Part shown: piece by piece, positions 1-5,552 of the stretch
Position numbering within the stretch: the first letter of the stretch is position 1
Layout of the letters: each line of letters starts with the position of its first letter
Source: Pseudomonadales bacterium
GTDB taxonomy: Bacteria; Pseudomonadota; Gammaproteobacteria; Pseudomonadales; Moraxellaceae
NCBI GenBank assembly: GCA_013043915.1
Contig: JABEVH010000037.1
Coordinates: 1-15,098, forward strand
Length of the DNA stretch: 15,098 nt
Direction: 5' to 3'
Made by a program: the position numbers and the translations under genes
The notes under the pieces: generated by a model
What the model was told of the DNA's origin: nothing
The model's database searches: none
What the model saw: the letters and a program-made list of their open reading frames with translations, nothing else

Positions 1-560
1 AGTTCTGCCTCGGGAGCAACATAGATCAATTGAGCCGTGGCACCTTTTTTGATTTCTTTGCCAAGCGATCGTGTAAATCCTTCCAGCGCACGTTGGGCGG
101 TACGATGAGCAGCATCTTTTGTTTGATCGGGAGGGCAGCCCAGTACGACAATTCTTCCACATTCGGCGATTTGGCGCATGATGGGGTGAAAGAAACGGTG
201 CAGGTCACTTAAGCGGTTGCTGTTATCAATGCCGCTAGCATCGTAGACCACGGTTTTGAATCTTTCCTGGCTGAGCAGATGTTCTGTAGCCAATTTCAGG
301 ATAAGTTCTGACCCAGCTGCAGCGTTATGCGCAGCATCACCCTCCGGGCTATAGATGACATTTTCTTGAGCAGCCAGGATTTTGGCAACCTGAGGCATGA
401 GGTAGCCGCCCGCGGCCATGCCTAATATTCCATGGCCTTGAGAAAATGCGGGAATACCGGGCGTATAACGCTCCAGGACAGGGGGGCGAGGTAGCCCGAG
501 GGCATCGACCAGTGTCCGTCCCAAGGATGAATTGGCAAATGCCAGGTATTGGTCGCTCAT
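1..560 (-). CDS. fabG: HMw FabG-type 3-oxoacyl reductase, N-terminal part (gene continues past left edge)
   Basis: Partial gene: 186 codons are visible from the ATG at 558-560, preceded by GGAGA about 5 bases upstream. The protein begins MSDQYLAFANSSLGRTLVDALGLPRP and contains YDASGI, LHRFFHPIMRQIAECGRIVVLG and RALEGFTRSLGKEIKKGATAQLIYV. This is the N-terminal flavodoxin-like (degenerate Rossmann) domain of the ~450-residue FabG4/HMwFabG family. The catalytic short-chain dehydrogenase domain (Ser-Tyr-Lys) would lie to the left and cannot be seen. Family members reduce 3-oxoacyl-CoA or 3-oxoacyl-ACP with NAD(P)H in the cytoplasm. The gene is divergent from a FadI/FadA2-type thiolase, the arrangement known for fabG4/fadA2 in mycobacteria, which suggests that the two act on the same beta-ketoacyl/beta-hydroxyacyl-CoA pool. 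The family call is from remembered sequence resemblance; substrate is unknown. Confidence 0.85.
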   Translation of the reverse strand, partial: MSDQYLAFANSSLGRTLVDALGLPRPPVLERYTPGIPAFSQGHGILGMAAGGYLMPQVAKILAAQENVIYSPEGDAAHNAAAGSELILKLATEHLLSQERFKTVVYDASGIDNSNRLSDLHRFFHPIMRQIAECGRIVVLGCPPDQTKDAAHRTAQRALEGFTRSLGKEIKKGATAQLIYVAPEAE

Positions 561-612
561 GGTGTTCTCCATCATCAGGGTAAGTGGCGTACAAGTTAGC
601 ATGGTAAAATCT

Positions 613-642
613 GTTGCTGAATATTGCATGAATTTCAGCAAC
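613..642. promoter_or_regulatory. 30-bp palindrome between the divergent reductase and thiolase genes
   Basis: GTTGCTGAA at 613-621 and TTCAGCAAC at 634-642 are perfect 9-bp inverted repeats around a 12-bp spacer. It lies 53 bp from the fabG start and 136 bp from the thiolase start, a suitable place for a regulator that controls both directions. I do not recognise the sequence as a known operator; it does not match the FadR or PsrA consensus as I remember them. Confidence 0.5.
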
Positions 643-711
643 AATGTTTGACCTAGGCTAAATGAATCGCATGGCAGTTCTGCCAATGCCAAGAGGTCGT
701 CATGATTGCAT

Positions 712-749
712 GATACACACGGGTTAGACTATCTGTGTATCGGATAGTC
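712..749 (+). promoter_or_regulatory. Two overlapping, mutually exclusive hairpins in the thiolase upstream region
   Basis: GATACACA (712-719) pairs perfectly with TGTGTATC (734-741). GACTATC (727-733) pairs perfectly with GATAGTC (743-749), and its loop is 734-742. The first pairing uses the loop of the second and encloses its left arm, so both cannot form as simple hairpins. The second structure ends 16 bases before the AAGGAG ribosome binding site. It could be a leader switch or a compound DNA operator. Whether this stretch is transcribed is unknown, as no convincing promoter was found. Confidence 0.35.
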
Positions 750-777
750 CGGTATGTTCACCGTTAAGGAGTTTTCC

Positions 778-2058
778 ATGAGTATCAGTATCCGGCGTGT
801 CGCTATCGTCGCTGCCAACCGTATTCCCTTCGCCCGATCCAACGGAGTTTATGCCCATGCTTCCAATCATGACATGTTGGTAGCTGCTTTGCAGGGCCTT
901 ATTGATCGCGTTGGGCTGCAAGGTGAGCGTTTGGGTGAAGTAGTCGCTGGTGCGGTACTTAAGCATGCTCGTGACTTTAATTTGACGCGTGAAGTTGTAT
1001 TGTCTACAACCTTGGCTCCTGAAACACCGGCTTATGATATTCAACAAGCGTGTGGAACAGGCTTGGAAGCTGCGATTTTGGTGGCCAACAAAATTGCTCG
1101 AGGACAGATTGAGGTGGGGATTGCTGGCGGGGTGGATACCACCTCCGATGCTCCACTGGCCGTTAATGACGATCTTCGCCGTATTTTACTCGAAGTCAAC
1201 CGGGCCAAAACGATCAAGGATCGAGTGAAAGCTGTAGCGCAGTTTCGACCCTCCATGCTGGCGCCTGAGATTCCGCGCAATGGTGAACCTCGCACGGGGC
1301 TTTCTATGGGGGATCATTGTGCGTTGACGGCAGCTGTCTGGAAAATTACCCGCGAAGATCAGGATTTACTGGCCATGCAGAGCCATCATAAATTGGCGGC
1401 GGCTTATGATTCAGGTTTTTTTAATGATTTGCTCACCCCCTTTAAGGGCGTGAACCGTGATCAGAATCTGCGTGCTGATTCATCGATAGAAAAACTATCG
1501 ACCTTAAAGCCTTGTTTTGGCAAGGGCGAGGGTGCCACCATGACGGCAGGTAACTCTACGCCGTTGACCGATGGCGCCTCCTGCGTGTTGCTGGCATCCG
1601 AGGATTGGGCCAAAGAGCATGGATTGCCGGTCTTGGCCTGGTTGGGCGATGCTGAAACAGCTGCCGTGGATTTTGTCGTTAAAAAAGAAGGTTTGCTGAT
1701 GGCCCCGGCCTATGCGGTACCGCGGTTACTGGCACGTAATGGCTTAAGCTTGCAGGATTTTGATTTCTATGAGATTCATGAGGCTTTTGCGGCACAGGTG
1801 TTGTCTACCCTCAAGGCTTGGGAAGATGCGCGTTTTTGTAAGGAGAAACTAGGTCTTGATCGCCCCTTGGGCAGCATTGATCGCAGCAAATTGAATGTCC
1901 ATGGTTCATCCTTGGCGGCAGGTCATCCTTTTGCTGCGACAGGAGGGCGTATCATAGCCACCATGGCCAAGCTACTCAGCCAGAAAGGCCAGGGACGTGG
2001 ACTGATTTCCATCTGTGCAGCCGGAGGACAAGGGGTCGTGGCCATTGTTGAGCGTTAA
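778..2058 (+). CDS. fadI: Acetyl-CoA C-acyltransferase (thiolase), FadI/FadA2 type
   Basis: A 426-residue thiolase. Thiolases cleave 3-ketoacyl-CoA to acetyl-CoA plus a shortened acyl-CoA, or run in reverse as condensing enzymes. The nucleophilic cysteine is C92 (QQACGTGLEA), with H334 in YEIHEAFAAQ, H383 in GHPFAATGGR and C413 in CAAGGQGV. The internal NRAKTIKDRV stretch and the HEAF motif (rather than NEAF) resemble E. coli FadI (436 residues) and mycobacterial FadA2. I chose the ATG at 778 because AAGGAG lies at 766-771 with a 6-base spacer; an in-frame ATG at 754 lacks such a site and would add eight unconserved residues. No FadJ-like partner is beside it; instead it is divergent from an HMw FabG-type reductase, so it may pair with that enzyme in beta-oxidation or 3-hydroxyacyl metabolism. 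Thiolase function is firm; chain-length preference is not. Confidence 0.93.
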   Translation: MSISIRRVAIVAANRIPFARSNGVYAHASNHDMLVAALQGLIDRVGLQGERLGEVVAGAVLKHARDFNLTREVVLSTTLAPETPAYDIQQACGTGLEAAILVANKIARGQIEVGIAGGVDTTSDAPLAVNDDLRRILLEVNRAKTIKDRVKAVAQFRPSMLAPEIPRNGEPRTGLSMGDHCALTAAVWKITREDQDLLAMQSHHKLAAAYDSGFFNDLLTPFKGVNRDQNLRADSSIEKLSTLKPCFGKGEGATMTAGNSTPLTDGASCVLLASEDWAKEHGLPVLAWLGDAETAAVDFVVKKEGLLMAPAYAVPRLLARNGLSLQDFDFYEIHEAFAAQVLSTLKAWEDARFCKEKLGLDRPLGSIDRSKLNVHGSSLAAGHPFAATGGRIIATMAKLLSQKGQGRGLISICAAGGQGVVAIVER

Positions 2059-2067
2059 GCTCAACAA
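2045..2067. terminator. Hairpin at the convergent thiolase/DUF302 gene ends
   Basis: TTGTTGAGC (2045-2053) and GCTCAACAA (2059-2067) form a perfect 9-bp stem with loop GTTAA, and the thiolase stop codon TAA (2056-2058) is in the loop. It sits 12 bp beyond the stop of the convergent DUF302 gene, so it could serve transcripts from both sides. There is no T-tract on either strand beyond the stem's own TT/AA, so intrinsic termination would be weak; it may instead be an RNA 3'-end stabiliser or act with Rho. Confidence 0.45.
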
Positions 2068-2079
2068 GCCATGGAGGGG

Positions 2080-2469
2080 CTAGTGCAGTCCCTCAATCAC
2101 GGCTCTTAACTGCGCTTGCACCAGACGCGCAAGTTCGCCGAGCTGAGGGTTGATGACAGCTTGCATGGAAGCAACAGGATCCACGGCTGAGACCTCGATA
2201 ACACCGCCTTCGCGAGCCTGTACCAGCACATTGCAAGGCAGCATGGTTCCAATGCGGTCTTCAGCACTGATCGCCTGGTAAGCAAAGCGCGGATTGCAGG
2301 CTCCCAGAATGCGATAGGGGCGAAAATCGAGGTCCAGTTTCTTTTTAAAGGTGGCAGCGACATCGATGTCGCTGATAATACCAAAACCGGCCTTTTCCAA
2401 GGCCAGACGCACTTGAGCAAGCGCGCTCTCAAAGTCTGTAGTCAATAGCGTGTTGAAGTAGTAACTCAT
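2080..2469 (-). CDS. DUF302 family protein
   Basis: A 129-residue protein starting MSYYFNTLLTTDFESALAQV, with the DUF302 landmarks KAGFGIISDIDV (residues 27-37), ILGACNP (54-60) and the IGTMLPCNVLV strand (73-83). It has cysteines C58 and C79 and no signal peptide or membrane segment. The biochemical role of DUF302 is not established. The start at 2467-2469 is chosen because GAGGA lies about 7 bases upstream and because it makes an ATGA overlap with the stop of the upstream dehydrogenase, implying translational coupling. An in-frame upstream ATG would extend the protein 17 residues into the dehydrogenase gene and is less likely. Its partner suggests a role linked to hydroxyacid or acyl metabolism, but that is only contextual. 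Confidence 0.85.
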   Translation of the reverse strand: MSYYFNTLLTTDFESALAQVRLALEKAGFGIISDIDVAATFKKKLDLDFRPYRILGACNPRFAYQAISAEDRIGTMLPCNVLVQAREGGVIEVSAVDPVASMQAVINPQLGELARLVQAQLRAVIEGLH

Positions 2470-3347
2470 GATTTTTTCCTCAGAGTTTGTAATCGTACTA
2501 ACAAGCTGGAGGTATCCCATCGGCCGCCCCCTAAGTTCTGCACATCAGCGTAAAACTGATCGACCAGCGCGGTCACGGGGAGTGGGGCTTGGATGCGTTC
2601 TGCTTCATCCAAGCATAACCCCAGATCCTTGCGCATCCAATCGACAGCAAAGCCATGATCATAAAAACCCTGCAACATGCTGGCAGAACGATTTTGCATC
2701 TGCCAGGATGCAGCGGCACCCTGAGTGATCACCTTAAGCACAGCCTCAATATCTAGTTCTGCCTGTTCTGCGAAATTAAGGGCTTCTGCCAAGGACTGTA
2801 AGATCCCGGCAATACATATCTGGTTAACCATTTTGGCGCGTTGGCCGCTACCAACTTCTCCCATACGTTCTACGGTCTTGCCGTATACACGTAGTATCGG
2901 TAGTGCTTGTTCAAAAATGGGGGCAGGGCCTCCCACCATGATACTGAGCTGACCGCGCTCTGCTCCCGCTTGTCCTCCCGAGACAGGAGCGTCGAGAAAA
3001 TGAATGCCACGTTCAGCCAAGGTTGCTGCTATGTGTTGTGCCATGTTGGCAGAGACGGTGCTGTGATCGATGACGGTAGCGCCTCTAGGTAGTCCATGTG
3101 CCGCACCTTGTGAGCCCAAAAGGACGGCCTCCAGGTCGGCATCGCGGCCAACACAGGTAATCAACCAATGGGCCGAGGCAGCTGCCTCGGCAGGGGTTTC
3201 AGCTAAAGGCGCCTGATAGCGAGATTGCCATGCTTGCGCACGCTCTGCGCTACGGTTATAGGCTGTCAAGGGGAACCCAGCCTTAACAAGGTGACCAGCC
3301 ATGGGCCCACCCATGGTGCCTAGTCCCAAGAACGCTATGGAATCCAT
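2466..3347 (-). CDS. NAD(P)-dependent beta-hydroxyacid dehydrogenase (3-hydroxyisobutyrate dehydrogenase family)
   Basis: A 293-residue soluble protein of usual family length. It has an N-terminal Rossmann motif GLGTMG (8-13), the substrate-loop signature DAPVSGGQAGAERGQL (119-134), the catalytic lysine K172 with N175 in GSGQRAKMVNQ, and a C-terminal helical domain with WMRKDLGLCLDEA (D241). Members include 3-hydroxyisobutyrate dehydrogenase, tartronate semialdehyde reductase (GarR) and GLYR1-like glyoxylate/succinic semialdehyde reductases; I cannot tell which applies. The gene starts 58 bp after gltA on the same strand, beyond a terminator-like hairpin, so it could be read partly from the gltA promoter. 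No strong ribosome binding site is visible (GAGA about 8 bases upstream). Its stop overlaps the DUF302 start (2466-2469). Confidence 0.9.
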   Translation of the reverse strand: MDSIAFLGLGTMGGPMAGHLVKAGFPLTAYNRSAERAQAWQSRYQAPLAETPAEAAASAHWLITCVGRDADLEAVLLGSQGAAHGLPRGATVIDHSTVSANMAQHIAATLAERGIHFLDAPVSGGQAGAERGQLSIMVGGPAPIFEQALPILRVYGKTVERMGEVGSGQRAKMVNQICIAGILQSLAEALNFAEQAELDIEAVLKVITQGAAASWQMQNRSASMLQGFYDHGFAVDWMRKDLGLCLDEAERIQAPLPVTALVDQFYADVQNLGGGRWDTSSLLVRLQTLRKKS

Positions 3348-3366
3348 ATGAGCAATCTCGAAACTA

Positions 3367-3395
3367 GGGAAAGTAGTTGCCAGTACTACTTCCCC
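3367..3395 (-). terminator. Terminator-like hairpin after gltA
   Basis: Read on the minus strand, an 11-bp stem (3395-3385 with 3377-3367; one G-U pair, all others Watson-Crick) encloses a 7-base loop. It begins 10 bases after the gltA stop codon. Only a broken T-tract (TAGTTT) follows, so termination is probably partial and the dehydrogenase-DUF302 pair may receive read-through. Confidence 0.55.
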
Positions 3396-3405
3396 TGATT
3401 CCGTA

Positions 3406-4686
3406 TCAACGCTGGTTAGCGGGAACGTAGTCGCGCTGCAGCGAACCGGTATACAACTGACGAGGACGAGCGATTTTGTAGGGGTTGGAGATCATCTCCT
3501 GCCAATGAGCAACCCATCCCGGGGTACGTCCCAGTGCAAATATCACCGTAAACAGGCTCATGGGGATACCTATGGCCTTGAGGATAATGCCGGAATAAAA
3601 ATCCACATTGGGATAGAGTTTGCGCGATACAAAATAATCGTCTTTAAGGGCGATATCTTCGAGCTTCATGGCCAATTCCAGCTGTGGGTCCTGGATGCCC
3701 AGTGCATTGAGCACTTCATCACAAGTCTGTTTCATGACTTTAGCGCGAGGGTCAAAGTTTTTGTAAACGCGATGACCAAAACCCATCAGTTTGGTGCCGT
3801 CATTCTTGTCCTTGACGCGGCGTACAAAGTCATCCACCTTGTCAACACTGCCAATTTCTCCCAGCATGCGCAAGACGGCTTCGTTGGCTCCACCGTGAGA
3901 CGGTCCCCACAGGGCAGCGATGCCAGCAGCAATGCAGGCAAAAGGATTAGCTTCTGTGGATCCAGCCATACGGACCGTAGAAGTGGAAGCATTCTGTTCA
4001 TGGTCGGCATGCAGAATGAAAATACGGTCCATGGCACGGGCCAATACGGGGTTGACTTCATAATCCTCGCAGGGGTTACCGAACATCATGCGCAGAAAAT
4101 TCGCACTGTAGTCCAGGTCATTGCGCGGGTACATGAAAGGCTGGCCTTCAGAGTATTTATAGCACATGGCTGCAATGGTGGGCATCTTGGCAATCAGACG
4201 TATGGCCGAAACCTGGCGATGCTCAGGATTACGGATATCCAGAGAGTCATGATAGAACGCTGAGAGTGCACCAACGACACCGCACATGACGGCCATCGGG
4301 TGCGCATCACGACGAAAGCCGCGATAGAAAAACTGCAACTGTTCATGCACCATCGTATGATTCTTGATGCTACTGCGAAAACTCTGCATTTGAGGGGTGG
4401 TAGGCAGTTCACCGTTCAGTAGCAGGTAACAGACTTCTTCATAGGTGGATTGCGTAGCCAGCTGTTCGATCGGGTAGCCACGATGTAACAGTATGCCTTT
4501 ATCACCATCAATATAAGTGATCTTTGACTCGCAGGATGCTGTCGCCATAAAGCCGGGGTCAAAGGTGAAATACCCTTTGGCAAGTACATCTTTGACGTCA
4601 ATGACGTCTGGCCCCAGGGTTCCGGAATACACCGGCAAATCGATAGTCTGCTGGTCAATACTGAGCTTGGCTTGTTTGCCGGACAT
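3406..4686 (-). CDS. gltA: Citrate synthase (type II)
   Basis: A 426-residue citrate synthase condensing acetyl-CoA with oxaloacetate, the entry step of the TCA cycle. The catalytic triad is in place at H264 (GPSHGG), H305 (GFGHRVYK) and D362 (PNVDFYSG), the same positions as in the mature E. coli enzyme. C206 in GNPCEDYEVNP matches the E. coli cysteine at the allosteric NADH site, and the N-terminal ~50-residue domain typical of hexameric, NADH-inhibited type II enzymes is present. The ATG at 4684-4686 is chosen because AAGGAGAG stands six to eight bases upstream; an in-frame ATG 33 bases upstream lies before that site. The gene is divergent from the sdh-suc operon across a 473-bp control region with a -10 TATAAT promoter about 145 bases upstream and a leader hairpin. 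Confidence 0.98.
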   Translation of the reverse strand: MSGKQAKLSIDQQTIDLPVYSGTLGPDVIDVKDVLAKGYFTFDPGFMATASCESKITYIDGDKGILLHRGYPIEQLATQSTYEEVCYLLLNGELPTTPQMQSFRSSIKNHTMVHEQLQFFYRGFRRDAHPMAVMCGVVGALSAFYHDSLDIRNPEHRQVSAIRLIAKMPTIAAMCYKYSEGQPFMYPRNDLDYSANFLRMMFGNPCEDYEVNPVLARAMDRIFILHADHEQNASTSTVRMAGSTEANPFACIAAGIAALWGPSHGGANEAVLRMLGEIGSVDKVDDFVRRVKDKNDGTKLMGFGHRVYKNFDPRAKVMKQTCDEVLNALGIQDPQLELAMKLEDIALKDDYFVSRKLYPNVDFYSGIILKAIGIPMSLFTVIFALGRTPGWVAHWQEMISNPYKIARPRQLYTGSLQRDYVPANQR

Positions 4687-4711
4687 GGAACTCTCCTTGA
4701 TCAAATAGGGT

Positions 4712-4738
4712 GTTTGCACAGCCTGAATGCGTGCAAAC
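4712..4738 (-). promoter_or_regulatory. Inverted repeat in the gltA leader
   Basis: GTTTGCAC (4712-4719) and GTGCAAAC (4731-4738) are perfect 8-bp arms around 11 bases. In the gltA mRNA this would be a hairpin ending 13 bases before the ribosome binding site (4691-4698). It could affect translation or mRNA stability, or be a DNA operator downstream of the promoter. No known motif was recognised. Confidence 0.45.
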
Positions 4739-4837
4739 CTGAAGGGTTGCGACCTTGCTTCTGATCTTGGACACTACTCAGCCAAGCACAATCTTCGCTA
4801 AGTCATGCTGAAACACGGGCAACCTTGCAGATTAAAG

Positions 4838-4867
4838 ATTATAGGTTGGCTAGGTGCTACGCGCCAA
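4838..4867 (-). promoter_or_regulatory. Predicted sigma70 promoter of gltA
   Basis: On the minus strand, a consensus -10 TATAAT (4843-4838) stands 18 bp from -35 TTGGCG (4867-4862). Transcription would start near 4830, giving a leader of about 145 bases before the gltA ATG. The -10 is perfect; the -35 matches only its TTG part. Confidence 0.6.
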
Positions 4868-4908
4868 GTATTTGCCAGCATAATTGTCCAAGGACAGCGC
4901 ATTTGTTC

Positions 4909-4923
4909 ATTAATTAATCGTTA
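4909..4923. promoter_or_regulatory. ArcA-like TTAATTAA element
   Basis: ATTAATTAATCGTTA agrees at 11 of 15 positions, including the TTAATTAA core and terminal GTTA, with the ArcA-P box written GTTAATTAAATGTTA. E. coli ArcA represses both gltA and sdh under low oxygen. The match is to an A/T-rich motif and could be chance, and the presence of ArcA in this organism is unknown. Confidence 0.3.
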
Positions 4924-4936
4924 GGGTTGGCGCTGA

Positions 4937-4950
4937 TTGATCTGGATCAA
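4937..4950. promoter_or_regulatory. Perfect FNR/Anr-type box
   Basis: TTGATCTGGATCAA fits the FNR/Anr consensus TTGAT-N4-ATCAA without mismatch, and the dyad extends by one A/T pair each side. Its centre is about 113 bp upstream of the predicted gltA start and about 115 bp upstream of the predicted sdh start, nearly equidistant. That is outside the classical activator positions, so it may act in repression, looping, or on an undetected promoter. It also contains two GATC sites (4939-4942, 4945-4948), which would be Dam targets if the host has Dam. Confidence 0.7.
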
Positions 4951-5001
4951 TTGAGTGATAGCGTTAGCATCATGATCAAGGAAATTCATGGCTAAGTTTT
5001 A

Positions 5002-5027
5002 ACAAACTAGGCATGTTGCTAGTTTGT
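5002..5027. promoter_or_regulatory. Palindromic operator candidate overlapping the sdh -35
   Basis: ACAAACTAG (5002-5010) and CTAGTTTGT (5019-5027) are perfect 9-bp inverted repeats around an 8-bp spacer. The right arm covers four bases of the predicted -35 box (5024-5029), so a bound protein would block sigma70 polymerase; a repressor site is the simplest reading. The regulator is not identified. Confidence 0.5.
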
Positions 5028-5052
5028 AATCCTAATCTAGCCCCTTTATACT
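5024..5052 (+). promoter_or_regulatory. Predicted sigma70 promoter of the sdh-suc operon
   Basis: -35 TTGTAA (5024-5029), a 17-bp spacer and -10 TATACT (5047-5052) place the start near 5059, giving a leader of about 100 bases before sdhC. The leader includes a T6 run (5083-5088) after a weak imperfect stem, which I do not call a terminator. Confidence 0.6.
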
Positions 5053-5123
5053 GTGCGCGGCCACCAGCGTGATGGGATTGTGTTTTTTCATTCTGGGGCC
5101 TTCGCAGTAATGTCCCGCTGATT

Positions 5124-5147
5124 GCCCTTGTATAAAAGGGCCTATAC
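5124..5147 (+). promoter_or_regulatory. Alternative hairpins just upstream of the sdhC ribosome binding site
   Basis: GCCCTT (5124-5129) pairs with AAGGGC (5136-5141), while GTATA (5130-5134), the loop of that hairpin, pairs with TATAC (5143-5147). The two folds exclude each other, and the second ends at the base before AGGA (5148-5151), the likely ribosome binding site. The position allows an effect on sdhC translation; the stems are short, so this is tentative. Confidence 0.3.
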
Positions 5148-5159
5148 AGGAACTCGGTC

Positions 5160-5552
5160 GTGAATAGCAAAAGACCCGTCAACCTTGATCTTGGACAGGT
5201 GATTGCCGTCAATTTGAAAAATCCGGTAGCCATTGTGTCCATTTTGCACCGAATTTCCGGTGTTGTTATTTTTATGCTTATCCCTTTTTTGCTTTATGTT
5301 TTACAGGCATCGCTGGCATCTTCAGCTTCTTTTAACGCGCTTGTGCAGGGATGGCAACAACTTACGCTATTACGCCTGGGGGTGTTTTTGGCCTTGGCAG
5401 GCTTGATTTATCACTTTATGGTGGGTTGCAAGCATCTATTGGCTGATCTTGGGGTGGGTGAAACCCTGAAGGCTGCCCAGATATTGTCCCTTCTGGCGTT
5501 GGTGTTAGCTCTGGTGGGCATTGGCTGTAGTTTTGTGTGGGTGGTGCTATGA
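5160..5552 (+). CDS. sdhC: Succinate dehydrogenase cytochrome b556 subunit SdhC
   Basis: A 130-residue inner-membrane anchor of complex II. S27, H30 and R31 in IVSILHRISG match the E. coli ubiquinone-site residues at identical positions, and H85 in LIYHFMVGCKH is the expected heme b ligand (E. coli H84). Three transmembrane segments are visible at about 30-50, 70-91 and 106-129. The start is GTG at 5160, preceded by AGGA with an 8-base spacer; the next in-frame Met is inside the first membrane helix, so GTG is required. The stop overlaps the sdhD start as ATGA. First gene of the sdh-suc operon. Confidence 0.95.
   Translation: MNSKRPVNLDLGQVIAVNLKNPVAIVSILHRISGVVIFMLIPFLLYVLQASLASSASFNALVQGWQQLTLLRLGVFLALAGLIYHFMVGCKHLLADLGVGETLKAAQILSLLALVLALVGIGCSFVWVVL

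Larger units (their letters stand above)
4687..5159. promoter_or_regulatory. Divergent gltA / sdhC control region
   Basis: This 473-bp gap carries no plausible gene. From the gltA side it holds a gltA leader hairpin (4712-4738), the gltA promoter (4838-4867), an ArcA-like TTAATTAA element (4909-4923), a perfect FNR/Anr dyad (4937-4950), a strong palindrome (5002-5027) overlapping the sdh -35, the sdh promoter (5024-5052), and a ~100-base sdh leader with two alternative hairpins just upstream of sdhC. The individual elements are listed separately. Confidence 0.85.

Noticed and set aside
672..685. Short palindrome TGGCAG-TT-CTGCCA upstream of the thiolase as an operator
   Set aside because: Arms are only 6 bp, no promoter is placed against it, and the 9-bp-arm palindrome nearby is a better candidate.
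3505..4263. 252-codon open frame on the plus strand within gltA
   Set aside because: It is antisense to a fully conserved citrate synthase gene, has no recognisable domain or ribosome binding site, and is explained by codon usage of gltA.
5060..5088. Transcription attenuator in the sdh leader (imperfect stem followed by T6)
   Set aside because: The CCACCA/TGATGG stem has a mismatch and a 3-base loop and is separated from the T-run by seven bases, so it is too weak to call.
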